Shown: positions 7,697 to 16,797 of the stretch, one piece after another
Position numbering within the stretch: position 1 is the first letter of the stretch
Layout: every line of letters starts with the position of its first letter
Made by a program: the position numbers and the translations under genes
Source: MAG-120531 sp029242825
GTDB lineage: Bacteria > Bacteroidota > Bacteroidia > Flavobacteriales > Flavobacteriaceae
Assembly: GCA_029242825.1 (NCBI GenBank)
Contig: JAQWTF010000004.1
Coordinates: 1 to 64,000 of the forward strand
Direction: 5' to 3'
Length of the DNA: 64,000 nucleotides
The notes under the pieces: generated by a model
What the model saw: the letters and a program-made list of their open reading frames with translations, nothing else
The model's database searches: none
Told to the model about the DNA's origin: nothing

Positions 7697-9208
7697 TTAC
7701 ATTTTTTTGGCAAACATCTGAGATATTTTGAGCCTTAATTTTCTCTCATAGTCTTCCTCCAACCACTCTTTGTAGTTTTTTGTATTATTCATAATACAAT
7801 AGGAATAGAGTCTTATTCTGTAGGCAATTTCTTCTTTGAGCAATTTGGCTAACATTCGAGCGTCAAACACATCTTCACTATTCTCAAAACAAATTTGAGC
7901 GTGTTGTGAGATACTTCTATCTAAGACTTCCTTTGACTTTAAACCTTGTGCAAACACCTCTTTATACACTGCTTTTACGTCAAATTGAAGTACACTAGAT
8001 TTTTTGAATTTTTGCTTTAAACCAAAAGGCATCTCATAAACAAATTCTCTTTCAATATCCTCGTCATTTTTAATATTTTCTAGGTAAAAATCAGGAAAAT
8101 GGAAGATCTCTTGCCAATCAATTGGTGCATTCCATGGACCAAACCTAGCAATATTGTTACCCATGTCTATTACATTGAAATGAGATTTATTTTCCAATAT
8201 TCTCGATCCTCTACCAATCATTTGAAAGTATAAGGTCAATGATCTGGTGGCCCTATTTAAAATAATAGTCTCTACGCTAGGTTCATCAAATCCGGTCGTT
8301 AAAATACTCACTGATGTTAAAATTGCATTGGGCGTTTGAGAAAACCATTCTAATATTTCCTTTCGCTCAGAAGCACTATTTTTATTATCTAAGTGTCTAA
8401 TGTCATGCCCAGCTTTTTTAAAAGTCTCATAGACGTATTTAGACGTGTTTATACCATTATTAAAAATCAGGGTTTTTGAGCCTAAGGCTATTTCTTCATA
8501 TGCCTCAAGCAATTGTGATAACATGGAGTGGTTGCCGTAAAATGCATCTGAAGATTTTACGGTATAGTCTCCATTGATCCCTAATTTTAATGTTTTTAAG
8601 CTTACATTTTTGTTATACAAATGCGCCTGTGCTAGAAATTTTTTATCAATTAAAGAGGTAATAGACTCTCCTACAATAAGTTTCTTGTAGTGGTCTTTCA
8701 TTGGGAGCTTAATATTTGAACTGAGTGGCGTTGCAGTAACTCCTAATATAACAGCGTGTTTAAAAAACTTCATCAGTTTTCTAAATGAGTTATAATGTGC
8801 CTCATCTATAATCACCAATCCAATATTATCTAAACTTACTTTTTCCTCTTGAAGTCTGTTGTTTAGCGTCTCTACCATAGCCACAAAACAACTGTAATCT
8901 TCTTGGTCTTCGAGAGACTTCACATCAGAGTTGATGATTTTATTATGAACCCCAAAGCCCTCTAACATTTTAGATGTTTGCGTGCTTAACTCAATTCTGT
9001 GGGTGAGCACAACTACCTTTTTACCCTTAGTAGCGATATATCTTTTTGCTATTTCAGAAAAAACTACTGTTTTACCACCACCAGTCGGTAACTGATATAA
9101 CAAGTTAGTATCAGTAGGAGCACTGTCCAGATAGTCAAAAATGGTATCTAGATCATTTTGTTGGTAATCGTAAAGTGTTTTCTCAGAAAATTTCGTTGAA
9201 ACAGACAA
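7697..9208 (-). CDS. Superfamily 2 DEAH-box helicase, stand-alone
   Basis: The two RecA-like domains carry motif I LPTGGGKT (about residues 40-47), motif II DEAH (135-138), motif III GVTATP (156-161) and motif VI QMIGRGSR in the second domain. Residues after about 370 form a C-terminal region I do not recognise. At 503 aa it is close to the helicase core of type I/III restriction subunits and UvrB-like or RAD25-like proteins, but no nuclease, methylase or specificity gene is adjacent. Role in DNA or RNA metabolism is unassigned. Confidence 0.87.
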   Translation of the reverse strand: MSVSTKFSEKTLYDYQQNDLDTIFDYLDSAPTDTNLLYQLPTGGGKTVVFSEIAKRYIATKGKKVVVLTHRIELSTQTSKMLEGFGVHNKIINSDVKSLEDQEDYSCFVAMVETLNNRLQEEKVSLDNIGLVIIDEAHYNSFRKLMKFFKHAVILGVTATPLSSNIKLPMKDHYKKLIVGESITSLIDKKFLAQAHLYNKNVSLKTLKLGINGDYTVKSSDAFYGNHSMLSQLLEAYEEIALGSKTLIFNNGINTSKYVYETFKKAGHDIRHLDNKNSASERKEILEWFSQTPNAILTSVSILTTGFDEPSVETIILNRATRSLTLYFQMIGRGSRILENKSHFNVIDMGNNIARFGPWNAPIDWQEIFHFPDFYLENIKNDEDIEREFVYEMPFGLKQKFKKSSVLQFDVKAVYKEVFAQGLKSKEVLDRSISQHAQICFENSEDVFDARMLAKLLKEEIAYRIRLYSYCIMNNTKNYKEWLEEDYERKLRLKISQMFAKKM

Positions 9209-9327
9209 GTAGTAGTGTTTTTTAATGGTTTTTGTAAAATGATTTTTAAGATTTCTCTAAAAAATCAAACGTACAAAATTAACAGATTTTTACCGCTAAG
9301 CATAAGGAATCACCGAAAAAGATTAAA

Positions 9328-10254
9328 TTAATATCCCTTTAAAGTATCTACTTGATTTAAAAGCGGTTGGTGGCTCGTTAATCTGTTATAATTAGCTATT
9401 ATTTGAGTAACGACAGCTTCTGGACTAGAAATACTTGCGCAATGAGGGGTAATATGAATTTTTGAATGACCCCAAAAGGGGCTTTTTGTATCCAATGGCT
9501 CCGTTGGAAAAACATCTATTGCGGCACCGCAAATATGTCCTTTGTCTATACTTTGGATTAAATCCTCACCCATCAAATGTGGTCCTCTTGCCACATGTAT
9601 TAGATATGCTCCACGGGGTAATTTTGAGAAAAGAGATTCATTTAAAATTCCATTTGTATCTGGTGTTAGTGGTAGTAAACACACCAAAACATTGGTTTTT
9701 TCCAAAAATAAATCCAAATCTACTTTTTCATAGGTTGTGATTCCTTCTATTTGTTTTTTAGAATTAGACCATCCTAAAACACTAAAACCTTGAATCGCTA
9801 GTGCTTTCGCTGTGGCAGATCCCAATACACCCATTCCCATGATGCCAATCGTGATATCTTTCTTTCTCAAATATGGATTTTGCTTCCAAAGTGATAAAGA
9901 TTGTTGTGAATGATATTGATACAATCCCTTCATATGAGCATATACTTGCGCTGTAACGAACTCTTCCATATCTGTTATTAATAAAGGGTCTACTACCCTA
10001 GTCATTAACAATTCTTGACGAAAAGAAGGATCTTCGAAAATAAAGTCTACACCTGCGCCCATAGAAGCTACACATTTTAAATTTTTGTATTGCTCAAATA
10101 ATCCGTGGGGCTGTTTCCACACCAATGCCATTGTAATTCTTTCTTTTGGATGTGGTTTATTATAATCAAAACATTCAATTTGACTCGCTTGAGATTTAAA
10201 TGCGTTTAGCCATTGGGAGGTCTTTCCATCTTGTCTGATCAGTAATATTGCCAT
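9328..10254 (-). CDS. D-2-hydroxyacid dehydrogenase, glyoxylate/hydroxypyruvate reductase A type
   Basis: A 308-residue NAD(P)-dependent enzyme. The dinucleotide site is GIMGMGVLGSATA, the catalytic Arg is in HVARGPHL, the acidic residue in DVFPTEPLD and the catalytic His in ITPHCAS. The order and spacing resemble GhrA, which reduces glyoxylate and hydroxypyruvate. Exact substrate is an inference. It is the downstream neighbour of the DUF6155-type gene on the same strand (42 bp gap). Confidence 0.85.
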   Translation of the reverse strand: MAILLIRQDGKTSQWLNAFKSQASQIECFDYNKPHPKERITMALVWKQPHGLFEQYKNLKCVASMGAGVDFIFEDPSFRQELLMTRVVDPLLITDMEEFVTAQVYAHMKGLYQYHSQQSLSLWKQNPYLRKKDITIGIMGMGVLGSATAKALAIQGFSVLGWSNSKKQIEGITTYEKVDLDLFLEKTNVLVCLLPLTPDTNGILNESLFSKLPRGAYLIHVARGPHLMGEDLIQSIDKGHICGAAIDVFPTEPLDTKSPFWGHSKIHITPHCASISSPEAVVTQIIANYNRLTSHQPLLNQVDTLKGY

Positions 10255-10296
10255 AGGGTAGTTTAAAGTATATTGTACGAATAAATTTTAGGATGC

Positions 10297-10803
10297 TTAA
10301 TCTTCTATAGTTTGCAAACTCATTTCAAAATCATAGGCATTTTCCCAATCTTTACTTGAGTGGTAAATTGCTAAGATTTGTGTTTTATACAAGGGGACTA
10401 TTCCATGATAACTGGTTAGTTGAAGGGCCTCTTTGTAAAAATTACAAAAACTTTTAAAAAATGGTAATCGCTGGGGCCTTTCCTCACAAAATGTGTGCAT
10501 TATTCCTATGTTAAACCACATAAACTCTACAATTAATTCTGGAGACATGCCAAGCGTCTTGAAATGCTTTATATACTTCTGAGCAACTGACCTTCTAGCT
10601 TTTGGTCGTTTCCTTTTTAAAGGAAAGAACTCACTAGCTACCTTGATTCTTGCTTGTTCTAACAGTTTTTTTTCGTTGGGGTTAAACACAAAATTAAAAT
10701 ATGTTTTTACCTCAGGAAATTTGTCATAAAGGTCTAGGACCGTTAATTCCAAATGCTCCTTTTGCAATTCAAATAGGTGTTTTTGTAGTAATTTTTTACT
10801 CAT
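10297..10803 (-). CDS. DUF6155 family-like protein
   Basis: A conserved Bacteroidota protein of unknown function, recognised from memory by SKKLLQKHLFELQKEHLE, a FPEVKTYFNFVFNP segment and KRPKARRSVAQKYIKHF. It is basic, helical and without signal or membrane segments. The ATG at 10803 (168 aa) gives the family-like N-terminus; an in-frame start at 10857 would add 18 hydrophobic residues not expected for this family. Confidence 0.75.
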   Translation of the reverse strand: MSKKLLQKHLFELQKEHLELTVLDLYDKFPEVKTYFNFVFNPNEKKLLEQARIKVASEFFPLKRKRPKARRSVAQKYIKHFKTLGMSPELIVEFMWFNIGIMHTFCEERPQRLPFFKSFCNFYKEALQLTSYHGIVPLYKTQILAIYHSSKDWENAYDFEMSLQTIED

Positions 10804-10939
10804 ATGTGTTGTTCCAAAAAATAAAAGTACAAATGATTGTCTAAATCGTGTAATCAATTATAAATATAGCGGCTAAAAACTTAAAGTTTTCTTAAAAGCC
10901 AAGTGTTTTGAGCTTCGAATTTTGGTGAAATCTATTAAA

Positions 10940-10990
10940 ATGCGTAATATGAAGCTTAATAAAATTCCCAAAAGAAAAACTCCTAGATGA
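10940..10990 (+). CDS. Possible upstream ORF coupled to rpoD
   Basis: A 16-codon frame encodes MRNMKLNKIPKRKTPR. Its TGA stop overlaps the rpoD ATG in an ATGA arrangement. The peptide is strongly basic. It may be a leader that couples translation to rpoD, or chance; nothing else supports it. Confidence 0.3.
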   Translation: MRNMKLNKIPKRKTPR

Positions 10991-11850
10991 GGCAGCTTAA
11001 AATAGTAAAACAGGTTACCAATAGAGAATCCAAATCCTTAGATAAGTACCTACAAGATATTAGCAAAATAGACCTGATCAATGCTCAGGAAGAAGTTGAA
11101 TTAGCTCAAAGAATCAAAGCTGGAGATGCAGTGGCTCTAGAGAGACTCACTACAGCAAATCTCAGATTCGTTGTTTCTGTTGCAAAACAATACCAAAACC
11201 AAGGACTTACCCTACCAGATTTAATTAACGAGGGAAATGTTGGGTTGGTAAAAGCAGCAAAACGTTTTGACGAAACAAGGGGGTTTAAGTTTATATCTTA
11301 TGCTGTTTGGTGGATTAGGCAGGCTATTTTACAAGCATTGGCAGAACAAGCAAGAATTGTTAGATTGCCTTTAAATAAAATTGGTTCCATCAATAAAATA
11401 AACAAGGCTTTTTCTTATTTGGAGCAAGCACACCAACGCCCTCCTTCCCCAGAAGAAATTGCCAAAGAACTTGAAATGACTGTAAGTGATGTAAAACAGT
11501 CGCTTAAAAACTCAGGAAGACATGTCTCTATGGACGCTCCATTGATCGATGGAGAAAATTCAAGTTTATATGATGTTTTAGATTATGGAGACTCACCTAG
11601 ACCTGATCAAGCACTGCTCCAAAGCTCATTGCACACTGAAATTACAAGAGCCTTAGATACGCTTTCTCCTAGAGAAGCAGATGTTATTAAACTTTTTTAT
11701 GGAATAGGAGAACAACCTCCAATGACCTTAGCAGAAATTGGCTTAACCTTTGACCTTACTAGAGAAAGAGTCAGACAAATTAGAGAGAAAGCCATTAGAA
11801 AATTAAGACATAGTTCCAAAAATAAATTATTAAAAACCTATCTTGGATAG
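10987..11850 (+). CDS. rpoD: Primary RNA polymerase sigma factor (sigma-70/SigA)
   Basis: A 287-residue sigma-70 of the short Bacteroidota type, lacking region 1.1. Region 1.2 begins at SLDKYLQDISKI. Region 2 contains NLRFVVSVAKQYQNQGL (about 59-75) and the promoter-melting segment GFKFISYAVWWIRQAI (99-114). Region 4 ends with the helix-turn-helix LAEIGLTFDLTRERVRQIRE. This sigma should recognise the TTTG/TAnnTTTG promoters seen across the window. The start is fixed by the family N-terminus MRQLKI. A small upstream frame overlaps the start codon. Confidence 0.96.
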   Translation: MRQLKIVKQVTNRESKSLDKYLQDISKIDLINAQEEVELAQRIKAGDAVALERLTTANLRFVVSVAKQYQNQGLTLPDLINEGNVGLVKAAKRFDETRGFKFISYAVWWIRQAILQALAEQARIVRLPLNKIGSINKINKAFSYLEQAHQRPPSPEEIAKELEMTVSDVKQSLKNSGRHVSMDAPLIDGENSSLYDVLDYGDSPRPDQALLQSSLHTEITRALDTLSPREADVIKLFYGIGEQPPMTLAEIGLTFDLTRERVRQIREKAIRKLRHSSKNKLLKTYLG

Positions 11851-11866
11851 CTAAATACCCACACTT

Positions 11867-13150
11867 ATGAAACCAACTTTTTTTATTTTAGGATTAATTG
11901 CTTTAGGCTCATGCAAAAATGCCCCAAAAGAAACAGAAAGCCTAGAAGATAAAATAGACAGAATACACTCTGAGGCCATTACTATAGATACGCACAACGA
12001 TATTAACACGGCTAATTTTACCGATAGTATTAATTATACGCAAAGATTAGACACCCAGGTTAATCTTCCAAAGATGAATGAAGGTGGTTTAGATGTGAGT
12101 TGGTTAATTGTCTACACTGGACAGGATGAATTAACAGAAGAAGGATATGAAAATGCAAAAATAAATGCCTTAGATAAATTTTCTGCTATTCAAAAACTCA
12201 CTAAAGAATTAGCACCAGAAAAAATTGGGTTAGCGACTACATCAAAAGAAGTAAGGACTCTTATTAACTCTGGAAAAAAAGTAGCTATGATCGGTGTAGA
12301 AAATGCCTACCCAATTGGATTAGATATAGAAAACTTTGAAACATATTACAATTTAGGCGCAAGGTATATCTCATTGTCACATAATGGTCACAGCCAATTT
12401 TCTGACTCTAACACAGGAGAGAAAGACAGTATTTGGCTTCACAATGGCTTAAGTGAATTTGGAAAAGAGGCCGTTGCTGAGATGAACAGACTTGGAATTA
12501 TGATAGATATTTCTCATCCATCTAAAGAAGCCATGAAACAAATGATAGCGCTTTCAAAAGCCCCTATTATAGCATCTCACTCATCTGCTAGAGCTTTGTG
12601 TGATCATTCAAGAAATTTAGACGACGAACAATTATTACTATTAAAAGAAAATGGCGGGGTGGTACAAACCGTGGCTTTTTCTTCATATCTAAATACTGAA
12701 AAACACGAAGCTAGAAATAATTATGCTAAAGAGCTATACGCATCTATAGCAAATGAAATGGGATTTGAATGGTATGAAAGAAGTGAATTTTCCTCTTTGT
12801 CTATTGAACAAAGAGCCACATTCATGGAAATATATCCCAAAGTTTTAGCTAAGGGAAAAGAAATGTTAGCACAAGATCCTAATGCTCCTGAAGCAGTTTC
12901 AGTAGTAGATTTTGTAAATCACATAGACTATATGGTAAACCTTATTGGTATTGATCATGTGGGTATTAGTTCAGATTTTGACGGTGGTGGGGGTATTGCA
13001 GGATGGTCAGATGCTTCTGAAACTAAAAATGTCACTGCAGAACTTGTAAAAAGGGGCTATACTCAAGAGCAAATCAATAAACTTTGGGGAGAAAACTTAC
13101 TAAGAGTATTAGATGAAGTTCAAGTAATATCCACAGAATTGAATTCTTAA
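11867..13150 (+). CDS. Membrane dipeptidase (M19 family), lipoprotein
   Basis: The N-terminus FFILGLIALGSCKN is a lipoprotein signal. Renal-dipeptidase-type zinc ligands are visible: HxD in IDTHNDINT, Glu in GVENAYPIG, His in DISHPSKEAM and in IIASHSSARALCDHSRN, then the GISSDFDGGGG loop. M19 enzymes hydrolyse dipeptides, including those with D-residues, at the cell surface. The gene follows rpoD by 16 bp and may be co-transcribed, although a functional link is not obvious. Confidence 0.93.
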   Translation: MKPTFFILGLIALGSCKNAPKETESLEDKIDRIHSEAITIDTHNDINTANFTDSINYTQRLDTQVNLPKMNEGGLDVSWLIVYTGQDELTEEGYENAKINALDKFSAIQKLTKELAPEKIGLATTSKEVRTLINSGKKVAMIGVENAYPIGLDIENFETYYNLGARYISLSHNGHSQFSDSNTGEKDSIWLHNGLSEFGKEAVAEMNRLGIMIDISHPSKEAMKQMIALSKAPIIASHSSARALCDHSRNLDDEQLLLLKENGGVVQTVAFSSYLNTEKHEARNNYAKELYASIANEMGFEWYERSEFSSLSIEQRATFMEIYPKVLAKGKEMLAQDPNAPEAVSVVDFVNHIDYMVNLIGIDHVGISSDFDGGGGIAGWSDASETKNVTAELVKRGYTQEQINKLWGENLLRVLDEVQVISTELNS

Positions 13151-13162
13151 ATTTTAGTTTTT

Positions 13163-13558
13163 ATGAGCGAAAGGTCTACACTTATAACTTCTATAAGACC
13201 TGAAATAAATAGTATTCCATCTGATGATATTGAGAGTGAAATTCACTTTCAAAATAAAATTCTCAGGCCTGTTTTAAAATTTCAAAATGATCTTTTAATA
13301 CAAGTACTTAAGTATTATTTCTTTAAGCACAAAAACACCTTTTATACATTCTCACTTGAGAAACGTCTTTCATACATTGAGAATGCAGTACAAAAAGATG
13401 TAAAATTCCGCAATGCTCTAAAAGGAATAATCATTGGTCAGTTTAGTGTGGAAGAGTATGCATTGTATCAAAAAAATGCCTCCAAACTCAATAAGAGAAT
13501 GATGCAAATGCTCATACAGCGCTATCACTCACAGATACAGCTATTTGAAAACCCATAA
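13163..13558 (+). CDS. Conserved flavobacterial protein of unknown function
   Basis: A 131-residue soluble, helix-rich protein with no signal peptide. Segments such as LRPVLKFQNDLLIQVLKYY and IIGQFSVEEYALYQKN look conserved and suggest an all-alpha fold. I recall similar proteins carrying an unsupported glyoxalase label; no metal-binding glyoxalase motif is visible here. It follows the dipeptidase by 12 bp, so it is probably the third gene of the rpoD transcript, and is convergent with the DUF2461 gene. Confidence 0.75.
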   Translation: MSERSTLITSIRPEINSIPSDDIESEIHFQNKILRPVLKFQNDLLIQVLKYYFFKHKNTFYTFSLEKRLSYIENAVQKDVKFRNALKGIIIGQFSVEEYALYQKNASKLNKRMMQMLIQRYHSQIQLFENP

Positions 13559-13559
13559 A

Positions 13560-14228
13560 CTACAACAAAGGTTCTCCGTTTAAATCTGTTATTAAAATGT
13601 CACTCATCAGATCTAAAAATGGTCTAGACACCTCAAAGGCCTTTACAGTATTAGTTATAAAATTTTCAGAGCAAATGTCTGAATCTTTTAGAGGATGAAT
13701 AAAAACAAAGTTTTTTCTTCTCAGTAAGCCAATTTCAGGATGCTCTTTAGAAAATCCTTTTGGGGCCGTTTTGAGTGCGTCTCCTTGAAAATTGCCCCAG
13801 ATATTTTTAAAAGACTTATTGTTCAAGAGTTCGTGAAAATCACTGGCATCTGTTTCAATTTCCTTTCTAATTCTGAACAAATCTTCCTTATTTGGGTCCC
13901 AGAATCCTACAGCTAGGAAAGCATCTCCAGGCTTTAAATGAATATAATATCCACCCCTAAGAGATTTCCCCATACGAGACAAAGACCCTGAAAAATAATC
14001 TTTGTAGGGCGTTTTGTCTTTAGAAAAACGAACATCTCGGTATATTCTGAACATCTTGAGTTTTTCTATAATATCCGTCTCGGACAGACCCTCTTTGACA
14101 CGCTCTAAAACAGCTTTAACCTCTGATTGATGCGATTTAAAAGTCGCTTTATTCGCCTCAAACCAATCCCTATTATTATTCAAGCTCAATTCGTTAAGGA
14201 ATTTTAAACAATCTTTTGAAATTTTCAT
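13560..14228 (-). CDS. DUF2461 family protein (TIGR02453)
   Basis: A 222-residue protein with the family signature: an N-terminal FLNELSLNNNRDWFEANKATF segment, IYRDVRFSKDKTPYKDYFSG in the middle, and GGYYIHLKPGDAFLAVGFWDP. The family is widespread in bacteria and fungi; biochemical function is not established. No signal peptide or membrane segment. It is convergent with the 131-aa orphan with a one-base gap and starts 65 bp from the end of corA. Confidence 0.9.
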   Translation of the reverse strand: MKISKDCLKFLNELSLNNNRDWFEANKATFKSHQSEVKAVLERVKEGLSETDIIEKLKMFRIYRDVRFSKDKTPYKDYFSGSLSRMGKSLRGGYYIHLKPGDAFLAVGFWDPNKEDLFRIRKEIETDASDFHELLNNKSFKNIWGNFQGDALKTAPKGFSKEHPEIGLLRRKNFVFIHPLKDSDICSENFITNTVKAFEVSRPFLDLMSDILITDLNGEPLL

Positions 14229-14293
14229 TATTAAGGTTTTTTTAAATGTCTCACTTTAACATACTAGAGCGTATTAACTCATAATCACAAATG

Positions 14294-15373
14294 CTACATC
14301 CATTTTTTCTTTTTAAAATACAAGAGCATTCCAATAAGACAACTGCCCATCAGAATCCAAACCATAGGATAACCAAACTTCCAATGAAGTTCAGGCATAT
14401 GGTCAAAATTCATTCCATATATTCCCGCTATAAAAGTAAGCGGAATAAATATTGACGCCATTATGGTAAGCACTTTCATTACTTCATTCATTTTGTTTCC
14501 CATTGTACTCATATGTAATTCCATGAGATTGGTACTCATTTCTCTATATAGCTGAAGTGTTTCGTTTATTTCTGCACATTGGTCGGATAAGTCTCTTAAG
14601 AATACTTTGGTCTCTTCTGTAATTAAAGGGTGTGAAGAGTGCAGCAGTTTTTGGACCAAATCTTTTGAGGGATAAATATGTTGTCTAAGTTTGAGTATTT
14701 CTTTTTTTAGCTTCTGAATTTCCTGCCCTTGTGAAGCCTCTGAATTATGATATACCAAGTCTTCTAGCTGGTCTAATCTCAATCCCAATTGCTCTAAAGC
14801 AATAAAATAATGATCTACTACAGCATCTAACAATGCAAAAAACAAATAATCTGCTCCACGCTGTCTAATTCTAGAGGCTTCTTGAGAAAGCCTTGTCCTT
14901 ACACCATTAAAAACATCCTCCTCTTCCTCTTGGAAAGTAATTAGTTTACCCTCCAAAAGCACCATTGCTAAATGTTCGTATTTTAGAGAAGCGTGATCAT
15001 CAAAATAAACCATCTTAAACACCCCAAATAAATAGTGATCAAAGTCATCTATTTTAGGTCTTTGATGCGTGTCTACTACACTCTCTAAGGTGAGTAAATT
15101 GAGATTTAAAGAATTTCCAAATGTTCTTATAAAAGTTTCATTTGTAAGACCTACAATATTGAGCCATTGAGATTCTGATTCTTTCAGAAAAAACGACTCA
15201 ACAGCCATATTTGTATCAAGAACCATAGAATTACAATGGTCTTTATCAAACTCGACTAGTGATACTATTTGTCTCCCATCCTTTCTGTCTCCAATATATT
15301 TTACGGTTCCAGGAGCTAATCCTAATTTTGAATATCGCCTAGATTTTTTGTGAAAGGAAGGAAAAGTCATCAT
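14294..15373 (-). CDS. corA: CorA-type magnesium/cobalt transporter
   Basis: A 359-residue protein with the CorA plan: a long cytoplasmic alpha/beta and helical domain, then two C-terminal membrane helices. The signature YGMNFDHMPEL (GMN plus the periplasmic loop) lies between TM1 (about 311-328) and TM2 (about 339-353), and the basic tail KKKKWM follows. It forms a homopentameric channel for Mg2+, possibly also Co2+ or Ni2+. It is downstream of the truA-like gene on the same strand (23 bp). Confidence 0.95.
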   Translation of the reverse strand: MMTFPSFHKKSRRYSKLGLAPGTVKYIGDRKDGRQIVSLVEFDKDHCNSMVLDTNMAVESFFLKESESQWLNIVGLTNETFIRTFGNSLNLNLLTLESVVDTHQRPKIDDFDHYLFGVFKMVYFDDHASLKYEHLAMVLLEGKLITFQEEEEDVFNGVRTRLSQEASRIRQRGADYLFFALLDAVVDHYFIALEQLGLRLDQLEDLVYHNSEASQGQEIQKLKKEILKLRQHIYPSKDLVQKLLHSSHPLITEETKVFLRDLSDQCAEINETLQLYREMSTNLMELHMSTMGNKMNEVMKVLTIMASIFIPLTFIAGIYGMNFDHMPELHWKFGYPMVWILMGSCLIGMLLYFKKKKWM

Positions 15374-15396
15374 GATAATTTAATATAAGGTACTAC

Positions 15397-16209
15397 TTAA
15401 CTTTCATTATACAGAGAATTATCGAATAATAATTCTTTTAAGTGCAATCCTGATCCAGCAGCTACATAAGGTACAAATCCATCTAAGTCTGTCTCTAATA
15501 ATTGCTTAAAATTTTCTAGGCTTATTTCATTCCTCCCCAAACAAACCAGGGCGCCCATCATTAATCTTATCTGGTACCGCAAGAATCCTTTGCCCCTAAC
15601 TTCTAATACATAAGAGTCTTTTGGAAAGAAACTTGCCACAATAGTTGTATTTAATTTTAACTCACAAGATGATACAGTTCTCAAGGTTTGAGACTTTTTT
15701 TTGTCCTTTCTAGCGGTAAAATTTTTAAAGTCGTGGGTACCTACAAATAATTTTGCCGCCTCCTGCATGAGCGTTATATTTAATTGCTCCGGATAGTTCG
15801 CCATAATTGGAGCACAAAAAGGGTGTGCTTTAGATCCAAATGAAAAAAGATAGCAATAGGTTTTTTCTTTTGCAGAGTGAATGATATTAAACTTATTGGC
15901 CACCTCTTGAATAGACTCTATACGTATGTCTGCTGGTAAATTTAAATTAAAGGCATTCAATAATTGATCTAAATTTTCAAGTGGCTCATGGTCTATAAAT
16001 AATTCAAAGGCACCATCAATAGAAGACACTTTTGCATCTGTTCTTCCTGCTCCTAGTATTTTAAAAGACCGCTCCTCTCCTAACACAAACTTAATGGTCC
16101 TTGTGAGCATTCCCTCTATGGTTTTGTATCCAGGTTGCTTTTGCCAACCACTGTATCTGAACCCTAAATACGAGACCCGAACTAAATAATAAAATTTCTT
16201 ATTCTTCAT
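15397..16209 (-). CDS. tRNA pseudouridine synthase A-like protein, divergent
   Basis: TruA enzymes make pseudouridine at positions 38-40 of tRNA anticodon arms. The catalytic Asp is present in GAGRTDAKVSS, where classical TruA reads GAGRTDxGVHA. Other TruA landmarks are YLGFRYSGWQKQP at the N-terminus, FVGTHDFKNFTA and GKGFLRYQIRLMMGAL. The departure at the catalytic loop suggests a paralogue with different specificity rather than the main TruA. Length (270 aa) is normal. Confidence 0.85.
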   Translation of the reverse strand: MKNKKFYYLVRVSYLGFRYSGWQKQPGYKTIEGMLTRTIKFVLGEERSFKILGAGRTDAKVSSIDGAFELFIDHEPLENLDQLLNAFNLNLPADIRIESIQEVANKFNIIHSAKEKTYCYLFSFGSKAHPFCAPIMANYPEQLNITLMQEAAKLFVGTHDFKNFTARKDKKKSQTLRTVSSCELKLNTTIVASFFPKDSYVLEVRGKGFLRYQIRLMMGALVCLGRNEISLENFKQLLETDLDGFVPYVAAGSGLHLKELLFDNSLYNES

Positions 16210-16335
16210 GCCATGTTAATGTCATTTAAAAATATAAAATAATCCATGAACAGCACTCTATACTAGATTAAATACCATATTTATTGAAATTGAGAAATAA
16301 TAACTAAATTTAATAATGACCAAATAGTAAAGCCT

Positions 16336-16776
16336 ATGAAATTTATCGAAAAAAAACAAGCCCCCATGTGGTTTACAATACTAGGAATTATTGCATTAGT
16401 TTGGAATCTTTTAGGCGTTGGGGCCTACCTAATTCATGTTTATATGACTGATGAAATGATCAGTGAACTTCCTCAAGCGCAAATAGACATTATATACAAC
16501 ACCCCTGTTTGGGTTAATGGAGCTTTTGCATTAGCCGTTTGGTGTGGCTTATTAGGATCCATTTGTATGTTATTCAAGAAGAAAATAAGTGTTTATTTAT
16601 TTCAAATTTCATTTGCAGGAATTTTTATTCAAAATATACACAGTTTTTTCATGATTGATGCTGTTGGTGTTTTTGGATTAGTTCAGGGTTTAATAATGCC
16701 TAGTATTGTGATGTTTTTTGCTATTGTGCTTATTTTAGTAAACACAACAGCAAAAAAGTCTCATTGGATTAGATAA
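16336..16776 (+). CDS. Small integral membrane protein, unknown function
   Basis: A 146-residue protein with four predicted membrane helices, about residues 12-33, 56-75, 82-102 and 111-136, with short polar loops. The first loop carries the acidic stretch TDEMISELPQAQ. I do not recognise a named family. It is flanked by truA (divergent) and the M16 pair (convergent), so context gives no role. Confidence 0.75.
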   Translation: MKFIEKKQAPMWFTILGIIALVWNLLGVGAYLIHVYMTDEMISELPQAQIDIIYNTPVWVNGAFALAVWCGLLGSICMLFKKKISVYLFQISFAGIFIQNIHSFFMIDAVGVFGLVQGLIMPSIVMFFAIVLILVNTTAKKSHWIR

Positions 16777-16797
16777 ACCTTCATTAACAACAGTTAA

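Noticed and set aside
7697..10803. Helicase neighbourhood as a defence island
   Set aside because: Neighbours are a glycosyltransferase, a hydroxyacid dehydrogenase and a DUF6155 protein; no nuclease, toxin or mobile element genes.
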